Shown here: positions 34,213 to 43,273 of the stretch, piece by piece
Position numbering within the stretch: the first letter of the stretch is position 1
Layout of the letters: the number at the start of each line of letters is the position of its first letter
Assembly (NCBI RefSeq): GCF_000247645.1
Contig: NZ_AHWA01000004.1
Coordinates: 1,178,001-1,242,000, forward strand
Direction: 5' to 3'
Source: Salinibacterium sp. PAMC 21357
Lineage (GTDB): Bacteria > Actinomycetota > Actinomycetes > Actinomycetales > Microbacteriaceae
DNA length: 64,000 bases
The notes under the pieces: model-generated
Told to the model about the DNA's origin: nothing
The model's database searches: none
Seen by the model: only the letters and a program-made list of their open reading frames with translations
Program-made: the position numbers and the translations under genes

Positions 34213-36558
34213 TCAATTATGGCTGCCCGTGAACGAACTGCGGGAAGAAGTGGCACGAGCGCTCGCTGTAGCAAATGCCCTGACGGCAGCAATAGTGACG
34301 TACGGCGATCCATTCGTTGCCGTCACAACTACTCGAAGCGCGGTGGTCTGAACGGCATCGAAATCGTGGATGCGCAGACGGTGACGGTTGCGTTCGACAG
34401 TCGCCAGCGTCCGCCACACTGCGGTGCCGTCATCCTGCACCTGAAGTACTTCGAGGTCGTAGGCGGCGACAAGTTCGGGGATCACCGGGAACGGTGTGAC
34501 GTGCCGATGAAGGTTGATGAGGTCCTCGTCAACATCATCATTAAAGACCAGCCGGACGGAGGAGATCGTCTGCGGTTCGTCCCAGTTGAGGGTGAGGACC
34601 TCCGGAGCGTTCTGCAGATCACGAGCGGCGGGCAGAAGCGCCGATGACCACAATTGTGGCCCACCGAAAGGTCGCTGCAGACCGTCTGTCACGCGGTCGG
34701 GCGAATATGCGTCAGTGCGGGGCGAAACCACGGCTGCGAAGCTTTTTCGTCGCAATTCTCGGGCGCTCCAGTCGGCGACGAGTTGGTCATCTTCGTCCGG
34801 AATCCGAGCGTCGAAGTGTGCGCCGTCAGTCGTCTGCGAGACGAGGGCCATCACACCGTAGGGTCGCTCATCGGTGAGGTGAAGCGCGACGTGCTCATTC
34901 ATCCGGATGACGATCACGGCATTGCATGGAGTGCCCGGCGCCCAATCGAACATGGCCGCAATGTCGATTGCTGCTCCGGCGCTCACCGTGACATCGCGCA
35001 CCAGTCGCTGATTCACGGGAACGTAGTTCTGCGGTTTATCGGTATCCCACAGCTCGAGCCGCACCGTCGTTTCTTGCCCGACATCGGCGACAAATCGGAT
35101 GCTGTCGAGGCGGGGGTTGACCGGAACGATCAGCGCAACGTCGCGATCCAGCCGCATCCGGTCGTTCGGGTTGGTATGCGCAGTGGTGTCGATTGTCTCG
35201 AGGCTGCTGGAGGCGGTGACGGTAGCGGAGCGCGCGCGATCATCCGCATCGTCGATAGAGACTCCGATAATCGGGGCGTCTTCACGTTGCAGGGTCTGCT
35301 GCAGCAACGCGATGTGGTCATCACCCAGGTTGCGGGGGCTCACGCCCAACGTCGTGACGAGATGTGCTGCGGTTCCCACAGCCTGCCCCTGAGTCGCGCA
35401 GGTGGCCATGACTCGGGTCGATCCGAAGGCCACATGCGTGGCAGAAATGTTTCGGCCGGCGAAGAGGAGATTGTTCACATCCGCTGAATAGAGACAGCGG
35501 TAGGGGATGTCGTAGCTGCCGTTGCTATAGCGCTGTTGGGCTCCTGGCTTCTCGGCGTAAACACCTTCAACGGGATGGAGGTCGATCGACCAGCCACCGA
35601 ATGCGACGGCGTCATCGAACTTTCGTTGCGCGAGGATGTCGTTCTGGGTGAGTGTGTAGTCGCCCCAGAAGCGGCGGTATTCCCTCTTGCCCGGGAGGGA
35701 GCCCACCCACTCCAACGTGAGGTTGTCGGCGTCGAATTTGCCGGAGTTCTTGATGTAGTCCCAGATGCCGAACACCACGCTCCAGAGTTCGTCGCGGATC
35801 TCTTCGTTGTTGGTGACAGTGTCGAGAAGGCCTCCCCATTCGATCCACCAGTAGTCGCACCCGTTGTCGCCGGTGCGGATGATGCGGTTCATGGGGATGG
35901 GGGTTGAGCTGATGTCTTTGGCATTGAGTGGTGCCACATAGGGCACGGCGTGGCCAGCATCCTTCGTGTAAAAGAAGAGCGAGCTGCCGAGAAGTTCGTC
36001 GTCGGCGATCTCGGGCGCCCACGACTCTCCGAATTCGGCCGAGCTTTCGCGGCCGACGCGGTAGGAGGCACCGGCGAGGTGACCGATGAGGCCGTCGCCG
36101 GTGCAGTCGATGAACACGGGCGCCGAGAATTGGGTCTCGATTTCGCTTCCCATTGTCCAACCGGTGACGGAGGCGATGGAGTCTGCAGCGACGGATGAGT
36201 CTGCCATCTCCACGAATCGCACGTCAGTGTTGAGATGCAGCGTGATGTTCGCTTCAGCGCGCACAAGATCAAGAACGGTCTGATCCCAGTAGTAGGGGTT
36301 GCCGTCGGGGTTGCGGTACTGATTCTCTAAGAAGAGCTCGCCCATGATGCCGGTCTCGCGAGAAAAACGTTGGCGGCCGTGAGCGCTTGCGCCCACTACC
36401 CACACGCGCACCTCGCTGGAGGAGTTGCCGCCGAGCACGGGACGGTTCGTGATGAGAGAAACTGTGGAGCCGAGTCGTGCAGCCGAAACGGCGGCAGTCA
36501 CGCCAGCCAGACCTCCACCGATGACAACCACGTCGGTGGATTTGTGAAGCTTCAGCAT
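34213..36558 (-). CDS. Large FAD-dependent oxidoreductase with C-terminal beta-rich domain
   Basis: The 781-residue protein has an N-terminal FAD-binding domain (VVVIGGGLAGVTAAVSAARLG, then NRPVLGGNSSSE) of the FAD_oxidored type, a second FAD contact FIDCTGDGLIGHLAGA, and RNISATHVAFGSTRVMATCATQGQAVG near residue 410. The last 300 residues are beta-rich, with a segment resembling a discoidin/F5-8-like carbohydrate-binding fold (TLNWDEPQTISSVRLVFN). There is no signal peptide, so it acts in the cytosol. Its divergent neighbour is a sugar ABC importer, so oxidation of an imported sugar or glycoside is the best guess. The substrate cannot be named. Confidence 0.82.
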   Translation of the reverse strand: MLKLHKSTDVVVIGGGLAGVTAAVSAARLGSTVSLITNRPVLGGNSSSEVRVWVVGASAHGRQRFSRETGIMGELFLENQYRNPDGNPYYWDQTVLDLVRAEANITLHLNTDVRFVEMADSSVAADSIASVTGWTMGSEIETQFSAPVFIDCTGDGLIGHLAGASYRVGRESSAEFGESWAPEIADDELLGSSLFFYTKDAGHAVPYVAPLNAKDISSTPIPMNRIIRTGDNGCDYWWIEWGGLLDTVTNNEEIRDELWSVVFGIWDYIKNSGKFDADNLTLEWVGSLPGKREYRRFWGDYTLTQNDILAQRKFDDAVAFGGWSIDLHPVEGVYAEKPGAQQRYSNGSYDIPYRCLYSADVNNLLFAGRNISATHVAFGSTRVMATCATQGQAVGTAAHLVTTLGVSPRNLGDDHIALLQQTLQREDAPIIGVSIDDADDRARSATVTASSSLETIDTTAHTNPNDRMRLDRDVALIVPVNPRLDSIRFVADVGQETTVRLELWDTDKPQNYVPVNQRLVRDVTVSAGAAIDIAAMFDWAPGTPCNAVIVIRMNEHVALHLTDERPYGVMALVSQTTDGAHFDARIPDEDDQLVADWSARELRRKSFAAVVSPRTDAYSPDRVTDGLQRPFGGPQLWSSALLPAARDLQNAPEVLTLNWDEPQTISSVRLVFNDDVDEDLINLHRHVTPFPVIPELVAAYDLEVLQVQDDGTAVWRTLATVERNRHRLRIHDFDAVQTTALRVVVTATNGSPYVTIAAVRAFATASARATSSRSSFTGSHN

Positions 36559-36609
36559 TTCTCTCCCTGGCGTTGCGATTGATCCCGAACATCATTTAAA
36601 CCGTTCACC

Positions 36610-36644
36610 GGTACCATATTACCGTTCTGCGGTATATGGTTACC
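36610..36644. promoter_or_regulatory. Near-palindromic operator between the oxidoreductase and ABC importer
   Basis: The 115-base divergent gap contains GGTACCATAT near its left end and ATATGGTTACC about 15 bases on, with inner ACCG/CGGT repeats. The arms match except for a one-base insertion. Palindromes of this kind are typical IclR-family or LacI-family operators; the nearby IclR protein is the likely binder. The A/T-rich bases around it would hold both promoters. Confidence 0.5.
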
Positions 36645-36673
36645 AAATTCCGATATTTTATGAGAGGCATCGA

Positions 36674-37606
36674 ATGGCACTGGACGCAACGCCGCGGACC
36701 ACCGTCACTGGGCGACGGGAGTACGGCAAGGGCAAGCGTTTTGACGAGCGCAGCTTCTTGTTCTTCTTGCTTGCGCCGGGAATTCTGCTTTTGCTCGCCG
36801 TTGTCGTCTATCCGTTGATTCGGTCGCTTGTCTCAGCATTCTTCGAAGAGAGTCTTCTCTACCCCGGGATGAGTTTCGTCGGGTTCCAAAACATCGCTGA
36901 CGTACTAGCTAACGACTTTGGTGCCCTTCTCAACCAGACGCTGATCTTCACCATCGGCACCACGTTCTTTCCCTTCGTCATCGGCATGGGACTTGCTCTC
37001 GTTCTCAATGAACGATTCCGCGGCCAGCGTTTCTTTCGCGGGGCTTTTCTCATCCCTTGGCTCATTCCGGGCGTCGTCGTGTCGTTCCTGTGGATGTGGA
37101 TCTTCGATGCGAACTACGGGGTTCTCAACGGCGTCTTGACCCAAATCGGAATCATTGACGAACCCATCGCTTGGCTCTTCGGCGTCGACAGCGCTCGCGG
37201 CGCTCTCATCGTTGCCAAGACGTGGAACTCGTTTCCTTGGATGATGGTCATGCTTCTCGCGGGGCTGCAGACGGTGCCGGGCGAACTCCACGAAGCGGCC
37301 GCGATCGACGGTGCTGGGCCGATCCGTCGCTTTTTTACGGTCACGTGGCCCCACCTCAGCGGCATTGCCGGGCTCGTCATCCTGCTCGAATTTATCTGGA
37401 ACTTCCAGCACTTCGACACCATTTTCGTGCTCACTGGTGGTGGCCCCGCTGGCAGCACAAGAACCTTCGCGACAGAGGTATACGACACAGCGTTCAAGGG
37501 ATATGACCTCGGTCATGCCGGCGCGCTAGGCCTGTTGTGGATGGGACTCCTGATGATCCTGGTCGTCGTGTACGTGCGCTTTTCCGAACGAGGATCAAAG
37601 GACTGA
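36674..37606 (+). CDS. ABC sugar importer permease (MalF-like)
   Basis: The 310-residue protein has six membrane segments (first about 28-50) and the cytosolic EAA loop EAAAIDGAGPIRRFFTVTWPHL that contacts the ATPase. It is the first gene of a permease-permease-binding protein set. No ATPase gene is present here, so the importer probably uses a shared MsiK-like ATPase encoded elsewhere, as is common in actinobacteria. An AGAGG site lies 7 bases before ATG 36674. Confidence 0.9.
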   Translation: MALDATPRTTVTGRREYGKGKRFDERSFLFFLLAPGILLLLAVVVYPLIRSLVSAFFEESLLYPGMSFVGFQNIADVLANDFGALLNQTLIFTIGTTFFPFVIGMGLALVLNERFRGQRFFRGAFLIPWLIPGVVVSFLWMWIFDANYGVLNGVLTQIGIIDEPIAWLFGVDSARGALIVAKTWNSFPWMMVMLLAGLQTVPGELHEAAAIDGAGPIRRFFTVTWPHLSGIAGLVILLEFIWNFQHFDTIFVLTGGGPAGSTRTFATEVYDTAFKGYDLGHAGALGLLWMGLLMILVVVYVRFSERGSKD

Positions 37607-37608
37607 TC

Positions 37609-38529
37609 ATGGAAACGACAACGATGGTTCCCGCCACGGCGCTGACAGTCGAAGCAGAGAACGCTGATCCGAAATCGCAGGGGAGGCTCGCGCTCTCAGC
37701 TCGGCGGAAGAAACCATTTCGGTGGGCGCTGTGGAGCACTCTAACCGTCATCGGGCTCTTCGCTTTTCTGCCGATCTACTGGCTCGCCGTGACGTCGGTC
37801 ACTCCGAACGACCAGGTCTTTGCGTACCCGCCCAGCCTCGTGCCCACTGAGGTGACTTTCGAGCACTATGTTTCGGTCTTCGCCAACCCGGCAATTTTCG
37901 GATACCTCAAAAACAGCATCATCGTGTCGGTCGTGACGGCGGTTCTCTCAGTCGTTGTCTCGATGTACATGGGGTACGCGTTCTCCAAGTTCCGCTTCCG
38001 GGGTCGCAAGTCGCTGATGTACTTCGTGCTGTCGAGCCAGATGTTTCCGCAGGCGCTGTTGCTCGTTACTCTCTACGTAGTGTTCGCGCAATTCGGTTTG
38101 CTGAACACCTATCAAGCGCTCATCATTTCATTCACCACCTTCACCCTGCCGCTGTGCGTCTGGATGCTCAAAGGCTTCTTCGATGCGCTGCCGGATGACC
38201 TCATCGAGGCTGCGAAGATCGACGGGGCGGGGCCGTGGCGAACGTTCCATTCGGTAATCCTCCCGCTCGCGCTGCCGGGACTGGTGGCTGCGGGTCTCTT
38301 CGCCTTTGTGCGCGGCTGGAACGACTTCATGTTCGCGCTGACTCTTGCTGGCCCGGAGAAGCAAACCCTTCCGCCTGGTCTCGTCAACACCTTCATTTTC
38401 GAGGCGAGTGCGGCCTGGCCAGCGCTCATGGCGGCCTCGTTGCTCGTCTCTGCTCCCGTCTGCATCGCGTTCATCTTCTTGCAACGCTTTCTCGTCGGTG
38501 GCATCACTGCGGGAGCGGTGAAGGGCTAA
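37609..38529 (+). CDS. ABC sugar importer permease (MalG-like)
   Basis: From ATG 37609, 2 bases after the previous stop, the protein has 306 residues. It has six membrane segments and the EAA loop IEAAKIDGAGPWRTFHSVILPLALPG. The end GGITAGAVKG is typical of the family. The longer upstream start lies inside the previous gene and is rejected. It pairs with the MalF-like permease to form the channel. Confidence 0.9.
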   Translation: METTTMVPATALTVEAENADPKSQGRLALSARRKKPFRWALWSTLTVIGLFAFLPIYWLAVTSVTPNDQVFAYPPSLVPTEVTFEHYVSVFANPAIFGYLKNSIIVSVVTAVLSVVVSMYMGYAFSKFRFRGRKSLMYFVLSSQMFPQALLLVTLYVVFAQFGLLNTYQALIISFTTFTLPLCVWMLKGFFDALPDDLIEAAKIDGAGPWRTFHSVILPLALPGLVAAGLFAFVRGWNDFMFALTLAGPEKQTLPPGLVNTFIFEASAAWPALMAASLLVSAPVCIAFIFLQRFLVGGITAGAVKG

Positions 38530-38554
38530 CACCTCAGCTGCAGCATCCGCGTTT

Positions 38555-38575
38555 TTCGCAATTCGCAATTCGCAA
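38555..38575. repeat. Three tandem copies of a 7-base unit (TTCGCAA)
   Basis: Three perfect TTCGCAA units, followed by a decayed fourth, lie in the 79-base gap between the second permease and the binding-protein gene. Copy number could change by slippage and alter mRNA spacing, but no function is evident. Confidence 0.5.
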
Positions 38576-38608
38576 TTCACATTCACAACAGCTATTCAAA
38601 GGAGAATC

Positions 38609-39895
38609 ATGACCGTGAACCTCAACCGCAGAGACCTGCTTCGGTTTGGAGCAGTAGGGTTCGGAAGCCTAGCGCTGCTAGGAGGCACGGCGGGCTGCGC
38701 AACATCGCCGGTGGGTACCGCCACTCTCGATCCGAACGCGGCAGCAGCAGACTTTGCATTCGCGTCGTGGGGAATGTCAGAAGACGCCACGAAGCCCGTG
38801 CTTTTGGCCGCCGCCAACTCCTTTGCTAAAAGCGAAGGCGTAGCAGTAACGACGCCAAGCTACCCTTTCAACGACTACCTCAGCCAAATGATGCTCCAGA
38901 TTCGCGGCGGTCAGTTCTCCGGAGCGGCGCAGCTCGATGTTGCGTGGCTGTCAAGTCTGGCGGCACTCGGTAAGCTCGTCGATCTTTCCTCGTACGCCGA
39001 AGGCCGCGAGTACACCCCGGCTGCGCTTGCCGCGGGCAAGAACGAGGGCAAGCAGCTAGGGCTGCCGTGGACCATTGCCGCTATCGGGCTCGTAACAAAT
39101 GCCGAGCTTCTCGACAAAGCTGGTGCATCCAGCGACCCGAAGACCATTGAGGAATTCGAAGACAACCTTCGGGCCCTCAAGGGAATCGGCGTGATTCCTT
39201 ACGCTGCCGCGACCAAGGCTGCCGGCCTCAAAGATATCCTCGTGTGGATGCAGACCTTCGGCTCGCCCATCGTCGAGGGCGGAAAATCTGCGCTGGCTGG
39301 CGACGAAGCCATCGAAGCTGTCACTTGGTACAAGAAGCTCTATGACGAAGGCCTGATTTCGGCCGACATCGACCGCTCTGCTGCTCGCTCGCTCTTTGCT
39401 CAGGGCAACGCCGCCATCTACGACGACGCTCCTGTCGGCAAGGCTGGGGTCGTCTCCCAGTCACCGGATGGTGGGCTCTCCGACAAGATGATGCCGATCG
39501 CGCGCCCGGTGCTCAAGTCAGGCGACGTTCCGCAAGAAGTACTGTGGGGTCACCTCGTGGCGGTTGTCGACGGTGCTGGCTCGCAAACGGCAGCAAAGTT
39601 CGCGCAGTGGCTAACGAGCGATAAAGCTCAGACCGTTGACTACTTCACTCAGCTGGGATTGCCGCCGACAACGGCTCCGGCGCTGAGCGAAACTGCTGGC
39701 TCGAACGACCCATTTTTGGCGAGTTTCACGGAGAAGATCACGGTGGATGCTGCCGCGAGCCCGCTCTGGCCCTATGTCTCGTATGCGCAGATGGAGACCG
39801 CGATTGCCGAGCAAGTGCAGGCCGTGCTCATCGGTCAGTCTTCGCCTGCCGACGCTATGAAGAAGGCAAGTGCGGCAGTAGACGCGCTGATCTAA
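38609..39895 (+). CDS. ABC sugar importer substrate-binding lipoprotein
   Basis: The 428-residue protein has a twin-arginine-like start (NRRDLLRFG) with a lipobox LLGGTAGC (C30), so it should be exported, possibly folded, and anchored by lipid. The rest is a family-1 solute-binding protein (DVAWLSSLAALGKLVDLS, LPWTIAAIGLVTNAELLDKAG). AAAGGAG lies before ATG 38609. It completes the importer begun at 36674. The ligand is unknown but should match the substrate of the FAD oxidoreductase. Confidence 0.9.
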   Translation: MTVNLNRRDLLRFGAVGFGSLALLGGTAGCATSPVGTATLDPNAAAADFAFASWGMSEDATKPVLLAAANSFAKSEGVAVTTPSYPFNDYLSQMMLQIRGGQFSGAAQLDVAWLSSLAALGKLVDLSSYAEGREYTPAALAAGKNEGKQLGLPWTIAAIGLVTNAELLDKAGASSDPKTIEEFEDNLRALKGIGVIPYAAATKAAGLKDILVWMQTFGSPIVEGGKSALAGDEAIEAVTWYKKLYDEGLISADIDRSAARSLFAQGNAAIYDDAPVGKAGVVSQSPDGGLSDKMMPIARPVLKSGDVPQEVLWGHLVAVVDGAGSQTAAKFAQWLTSDKAQTVDYFTQLGLPPTTAPALSETAGSNDPFLASFTEKITVDAAASPLWPYVSYAQMETAIAEQVQAVLIGQSSPADAMKKASAAVDALI

Positions 39896-39912
39896 CAGCG
39901 GCACCGTGGGAA

Positions 39913-39943
39913 GCTCCCTCGCCTCGTCGGGAGGAGGGGGAGC
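39913..39943 (+). terminator. Candidate terminator after the sugar importer
   Basis: A 13-pair GC-rich stem (GCTCCCTCGCCTC against GAGGAGGGGGAGC, one mismatch and one G-U pair) around a 5-base loop lies 18 bases after the binding-protein stop. There is no U-run, as is usual in high-GC actinobacteria. Confidence 0.5.
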
Positions 39944-40052
39944 CAGCCGCGCGCTTGGAGCCGCGCATTCGGTGCCGTGCATCGCACGCACACGCTAGAG
40001 AATCCCTACAAACGATTTACGATGTCGATCACGATTCACCTAATCTGGGCGA

Positions 40053-40601
40053 GTGAATCTGATCTTCCGCACTATCTTGCATCGCATCCTCAGCACGCGT
40101 CGATCGGCCCTCGGGATCACCGATGTGGGCGCCATGTCGCTGCGGGTGTTGCCTACCGATGTTGACCTGCTGCGCCACATGAATAACGGTGTGTACTTCT
40201 CGATCATGGATATCGGCCGCATGGACCTGCTGATCCGCGCCGGCGGCTGGCAGAAGCTTCGGGCCAAAGGGTTTTACCCGGTGATGGCCAACGAGACCAT
40301 CAGCTTTCGCAAGTCGCTCGATCTGTGGAAGAAGTTTCAGCTCGAATCGCGCGTTGTGGGGTACGACGACAAGGCGGTATTTGTCGAACAACGTTTTGTG
40401 GTTGACGGCCAGATTTACGCCCAGGCGATGACCCGGGCCCGCTTCCTTCGGAGCTCTGGCGGCACCGTCAGCGTTGCCGAACTGCTCGAAACCATCGGCT
40501 GGGATGACGAACAGCCCATCATGCCCGACTGGGTTCAGGAGTGGGCCGATCATGTTGCGCTGCCCGTCAGTCGCGCTGAAGCGCCAAGCACCTGGGAATA
40601 A
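40053..40601 (+). CDS. Hotdog-fold acyl-CoA thioesterase-like protein
   Basis: The 182-residue protein has the 4HBT-type core: RVLPTDVDLLRHMNNGVYFSIMDIGRMDLL with the HMNNG loop, then GFYPVMANETISFRKSL and RFVVDGQIYAQAMTRARFLR. It probably hydrolyses an acyl-thioester. The GTG 40053 start is supported by TAATCT 6 bases upstream (leaderless). It is a lone gene between two sugar loci. Confidence 0.85.
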   Translation: MNLIFRTILHRILSTRRSALGITDVGAMSLRVLPTDVDLLRHMNNGVYFSIMDIGRMDLLIRAGGWQKLRAKGFYPVMANETISFRKSLDLWKKFQLESRVVGYDDKAVFVEQRFVVDGQIYAQAMTRARFLRSSGGTVSVAELLETIGWDDEQPIMPDWVQEWADHVALPVSRAEAPSTWE

Positions 40602-40648
40602 GCGCGCACCGCAAGCGTTTACAGCGACTTGTGTGACTTTCTCGGATG

Positions 40649-40718
40649 TGAGAGCGCTCTCTTGACATTCGAGAGAGCGCTCTCATAGACTCAGCCTGCA
40701 ATCGTGAGAGCGCTCTCA
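40649..40718 (+). promoter_or_regulatory. Promoter with three LacI/CebR-type operators
   Basis: Three copies of a GAGAGCGCTCTC palindrome occur at 40649-40662, 40672-40685 and 40705-40718; the last is the perfect form TGAGAGCGCTCTCA. They resemble the CebR box of Streptomyces (TGGGAGCGCTCCCA). TTGACA at 40662-40667 and TAGACT at 40686-40691, 18 bases apart, form a good promoter between and across the sites, so a bound repressor would block it. Confidence 0.85.
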
Positions 40719-40774
40719 TTCCTGATGGGGGAACTCTTTCGGCACCAATATCCCTCATTCACAAGGAAGTGACC

Positions 40775-42088
40775 GTGAAAACTCAACGACGCACCAAGAT
40801 GGTTGCAGCCGTCGCAGGCGCAGCATCCATCGCTCTACTCGCGACCGGCTGTTCAGCAGCCGCAGGCGGCGACAGTGATGGCGACATCACCCTCACCGTG
40901 ACCACCTTCGGCACCATGGGTCTCGACGACCTGTACGCAGCGTACGAAGCCGAGAACCCCAACATCACCATCAAGGCCACCAACATCGACACCGGTGGAA
41001 ACGCCCTCACCGACTGGAAGACCAAGCAGGCCGCTGGCGCTGGACTCGCCGACGTGCAGGCTGTTGAAGAAGGCTGGCTCGGACAGGTCATGCAGGTCTC
41101 CGACACGTTCGTTGACCTCAGCGAATATGGCGCCGACGACATCAAGGACCGCTGGGTCGACTGGAAGCTCGCTCAGGGCACCGACGCCGACGGCCGCATC
41201 ATCGGCTACGGAACCGACATCGGCCCCGAGGGTCTCTGCTACAACGGAGACCTCCTCGAAGCCGCTGGCATGCCCGGTGACCGCGAAGGAGTTGCCGAGC
41301 TCTTCGGTGGCGACGACGCAACCTGGGATGAATTCTTCCAAGTCGGCAAGGACTACAACGCAGCAACCGGCAAGGCTTTCTATGACCACTCCGGATTCGT
41401 CTGGAACGCCATGGTTAACCAGCTCGACGAGGGCTACTACACCGCCGGTGGAGAGCTCGACATCGAAGGCAACTCTGACCTCAAGAGCCAGTGGGACAAG
41501 CTGGCTGATGGCGCAGCATCCGGTCTCTCGGCTGAGCAGAGCGCGTGGGACTGGGGCGGGGGAAAGGCCTTCGTTGATGGCTCATTCGCCACGTTCATGT
41601 GCCCCGGCTGGATGCTCGGTGTCGTCAAGGGACAGGTTGAAGCAGCAGGCGGAGACGCCGACAGCGGCTGGGACTTCGCTGACGTCTTCCCCGGTGGAGC
41701 AGCTAACTGGGGCGGCGCATTCTTGACCGTACCCACGCAGTCGAAGCACCCTGAAGAGGCAGCAAAGCTTGCCGCTTACCTCACCTCGACCGAGTCCGAA
41801 GTTGCTGCTTTCCAAGCCGCAGGAACCTTCCCCAGTGTTGTTGCTGCTCAGACTGACGACGGTGTAACCGGCGGCAGCGAGCTCAGCACCTTCTTCAACG
41901 ACGCTCCCATCGGCACGATCCTCGGATCGCGTGCCGAAGGCGTGAAGGCTCAGTTCAAGGGTCCGAACGACGCCGTAGTTCAGGAGCAGGTCTTCGGCCC
42001 CGCTACCAAGGAACTCGACTCGGGTGTTGACGGAGACACGGCGTGGAACAACGCGCTTGAGGTTCTGAAGAACCTCGACCTCAACTAA
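40775..42088 (+). CDS. Beta-glucoside ABC importer binding lipoprotein (CebE-like)
   Basis: From GTG 40775 the protein has 437 residues with a basic start, a hydrophobic stretch and a lipobox LLATGC. The mature part is a family-1 sugar-binding protein (FGTMGLDDLYAAYEAENPNITIKATNID, ACPGW-like FMCPGWMLGVVKG). AAGGAAG fits GTG 40775 better than GTG 40769. It is the first gene of a ceb-like operon and the only one before a strong hairpin, which should raise its level relative to the permeases. The ligand is probably cellobiose or a related beta-glucoside, by analogy. Confidence 0.9.
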   Translation: MKTQRRTKMVAAVAGAASIALLATGCSAAAGGDSDGDITLTVTTFGTMGLDDLYAAYEAENPNITIKATNIDTGGNALTDWKTKQAAGAGLADVQAVEEGWLGQVMQVSDTFVDLSEYGADDIKDRWVDWKLAQGTDADGRIIGYGTDIGPEGLCYNGDLLEAAGMPGDREGVAELFGGDDATWDEFFQVGKDYNAATGKAFYDHSGFVWNAMVNQLDEGYYTAGGELDIEGNSDLKSQWDKLADGAASGLSAEQSAWDWGGGKAFVDGSFATFMCPGWMLGVVKGQVEAAGGDADSGWDFADVFPGGAANWGGAFLTVPTQSKHPEEAAKLAAYLTSTESEVAAFQAAGTFPSVVAAQTDDGVTGGSELSTFFNDAPIGTILGSRAEGVKAQFKGPNDAVVQEQVFGPATKELDSGVDGDTAWNNALEVLKNLDLN

Positions 42089-42104
42089 TCACCTAGAAGC
42101 AACT

Positions 42105-42137
42105 GAGGCCCCCGGCGTCCCCTTTGCCGGGGGCCTC
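42105..42137 (+). terminator. Strong hairpin between binding-protein and permease genes
   Basis: A perfect 12-base stem (GAGGCCCCCGGC and its complement) closes a 9-base loop and is followed by ATTTCTT. It lies inside the operon and so most likely acts as a partial terminator or 3'-end stabiliser. Confidence 0.8.
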
Positions 42138-42160
42138 ATTTCTTGAAAGCGACTCCCCAC

Positions 42161-43273
42161 ATGACGACCATGACGAGCCCTCCCCGACCAGATACTGGTC
42201 TGGCGAAGAAACGCTCTGAGGCTGACAAAGCCCTGCTCACCAGACGGCAGCGTCTCAGTCGTCTCGATGTGAAAGCATCCCCCTACCTCTACATCGCCCC
42301 GTTCTTTGTGCTCTTCGCACTCATCGGGCTCTTCCCGCTCATCTACACGTTCGTGGTGTCCCTCAACGACTGGGACATTCTGAGTGGCCCCGGCGAATGG
42401 ATCGGCCTCGACAACTACGTTGCCGAGTTGAACGACCCCTACTTCTGGAACTCGCTCTTCAACACCATGAGCATCTTCCTGCTCAGCGCGATCCCGCAGC
42501 TGGTTGCCGCCGTCTTCATTGCGGCCCTGCTCGACCAGAACATCCGCGCCAAAACGTTCTGGCGCATGAGCATCCTGATCCCCTACATCGTGACTCCGGT
42601 CGCGGTGGCGATCATCTTCTCGAGTGCGTTCGGCGAGAAGTACGGTCTCATCAATAACATCCTGACCTCGTTCAACATCGAGCCGGTCATGTGGAAGAGC
42701 GAAGTCTTCGCGAGCCACTTCGCTATCGCCTCGATGGTCAACTGGCGCTGGACCGGCTACAACGCCCTCATCCTTCTTGCCGCGATGCAGGCTGTTCCCC
42801 GCGACATCTACGAATCGGCAGCCCTCGATGGAGCGGGCGCCGTGCGTCGCTTCTTCTCGATGACGTTGCCGAGCATCCGCCCCACCATGATCTTCGTCAT
42901 CATCACCGCCACCATCGGCGGACTGCAGATCTTCACCGAACCGAAGCTCTTCAACCCCACCAGTGCCAACCTGGGTGGCGCCCACCGCGAGTACCAAACC
43001 ACGGTGCTCTACCTGTGGGATATGGCCTTCAACCGCGGTGACTTTGGTAAGGCGTCCGCGATTGCGTGGCTGCTGTTCATCATCATCGTTGGCTTCGGAC
43101 TGTTGAACTTTGCCATCTCGCGCAAGATTGCCTCCACCGAAGTGAAGGTCATCTCGAAGCGTCGCGCCAAGAAACTGGCGAAATACCGCGCCACCACCGC
43201 GGCGAACATCCCCGCCAATGCCAGCACTGGTGCACCGGCGGCAACTGTCGCAGATGAGGAGAAGCGCTCATGA
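42161..43273 (+). CDS. Beta-glucoside ABC importer permease (CebF-like)
   Basis: From ATG 42161 the protein has 370 residues; ATG 42170 and TTG 42143 are alternatives. A basic cytosolic N-terminus of about 45 residues precedes six membrane segments. The EAA loop ESAALDGAGAVRRFFSMTLPSI is present. The C-terminus has a Lys/Arg- then Ala/Thr-rich tail. Its end overlaps the next permease gene by 4 bases. Confidence 0.9.
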   Translation: MTTMTSPPRPDTGLAKKRSEADKALLTRRQRLSRLDVKASPYLYIAPFFVLFALIGLFPLIYTFVVSLNDWDILSGPGEWIGLDNYVAELNDPYFWNSLFNTMSIFLLSAIPQLVAAVFIAALLDQNIRAKTFWRMSILIPYIVTPVAVAIIFSSAFGEKYGLINNILTSFNIEPVMWKSEVFASHFAIASMVNWRWTGYNALILLAAMQAVPRDIYESAALDGAGAVRRFFSMTLPSIRPTMIFVIITATIGGLQIFTEPKLFNPTSANLGGAHREYQTTVLYLWDMAFNRGDFGKASAIAWLLFIIIVGFGLLNFAISRKIASTEVKVISKRRAKKLAKYRATTAANIPANASTGAPAATVADEEKRS

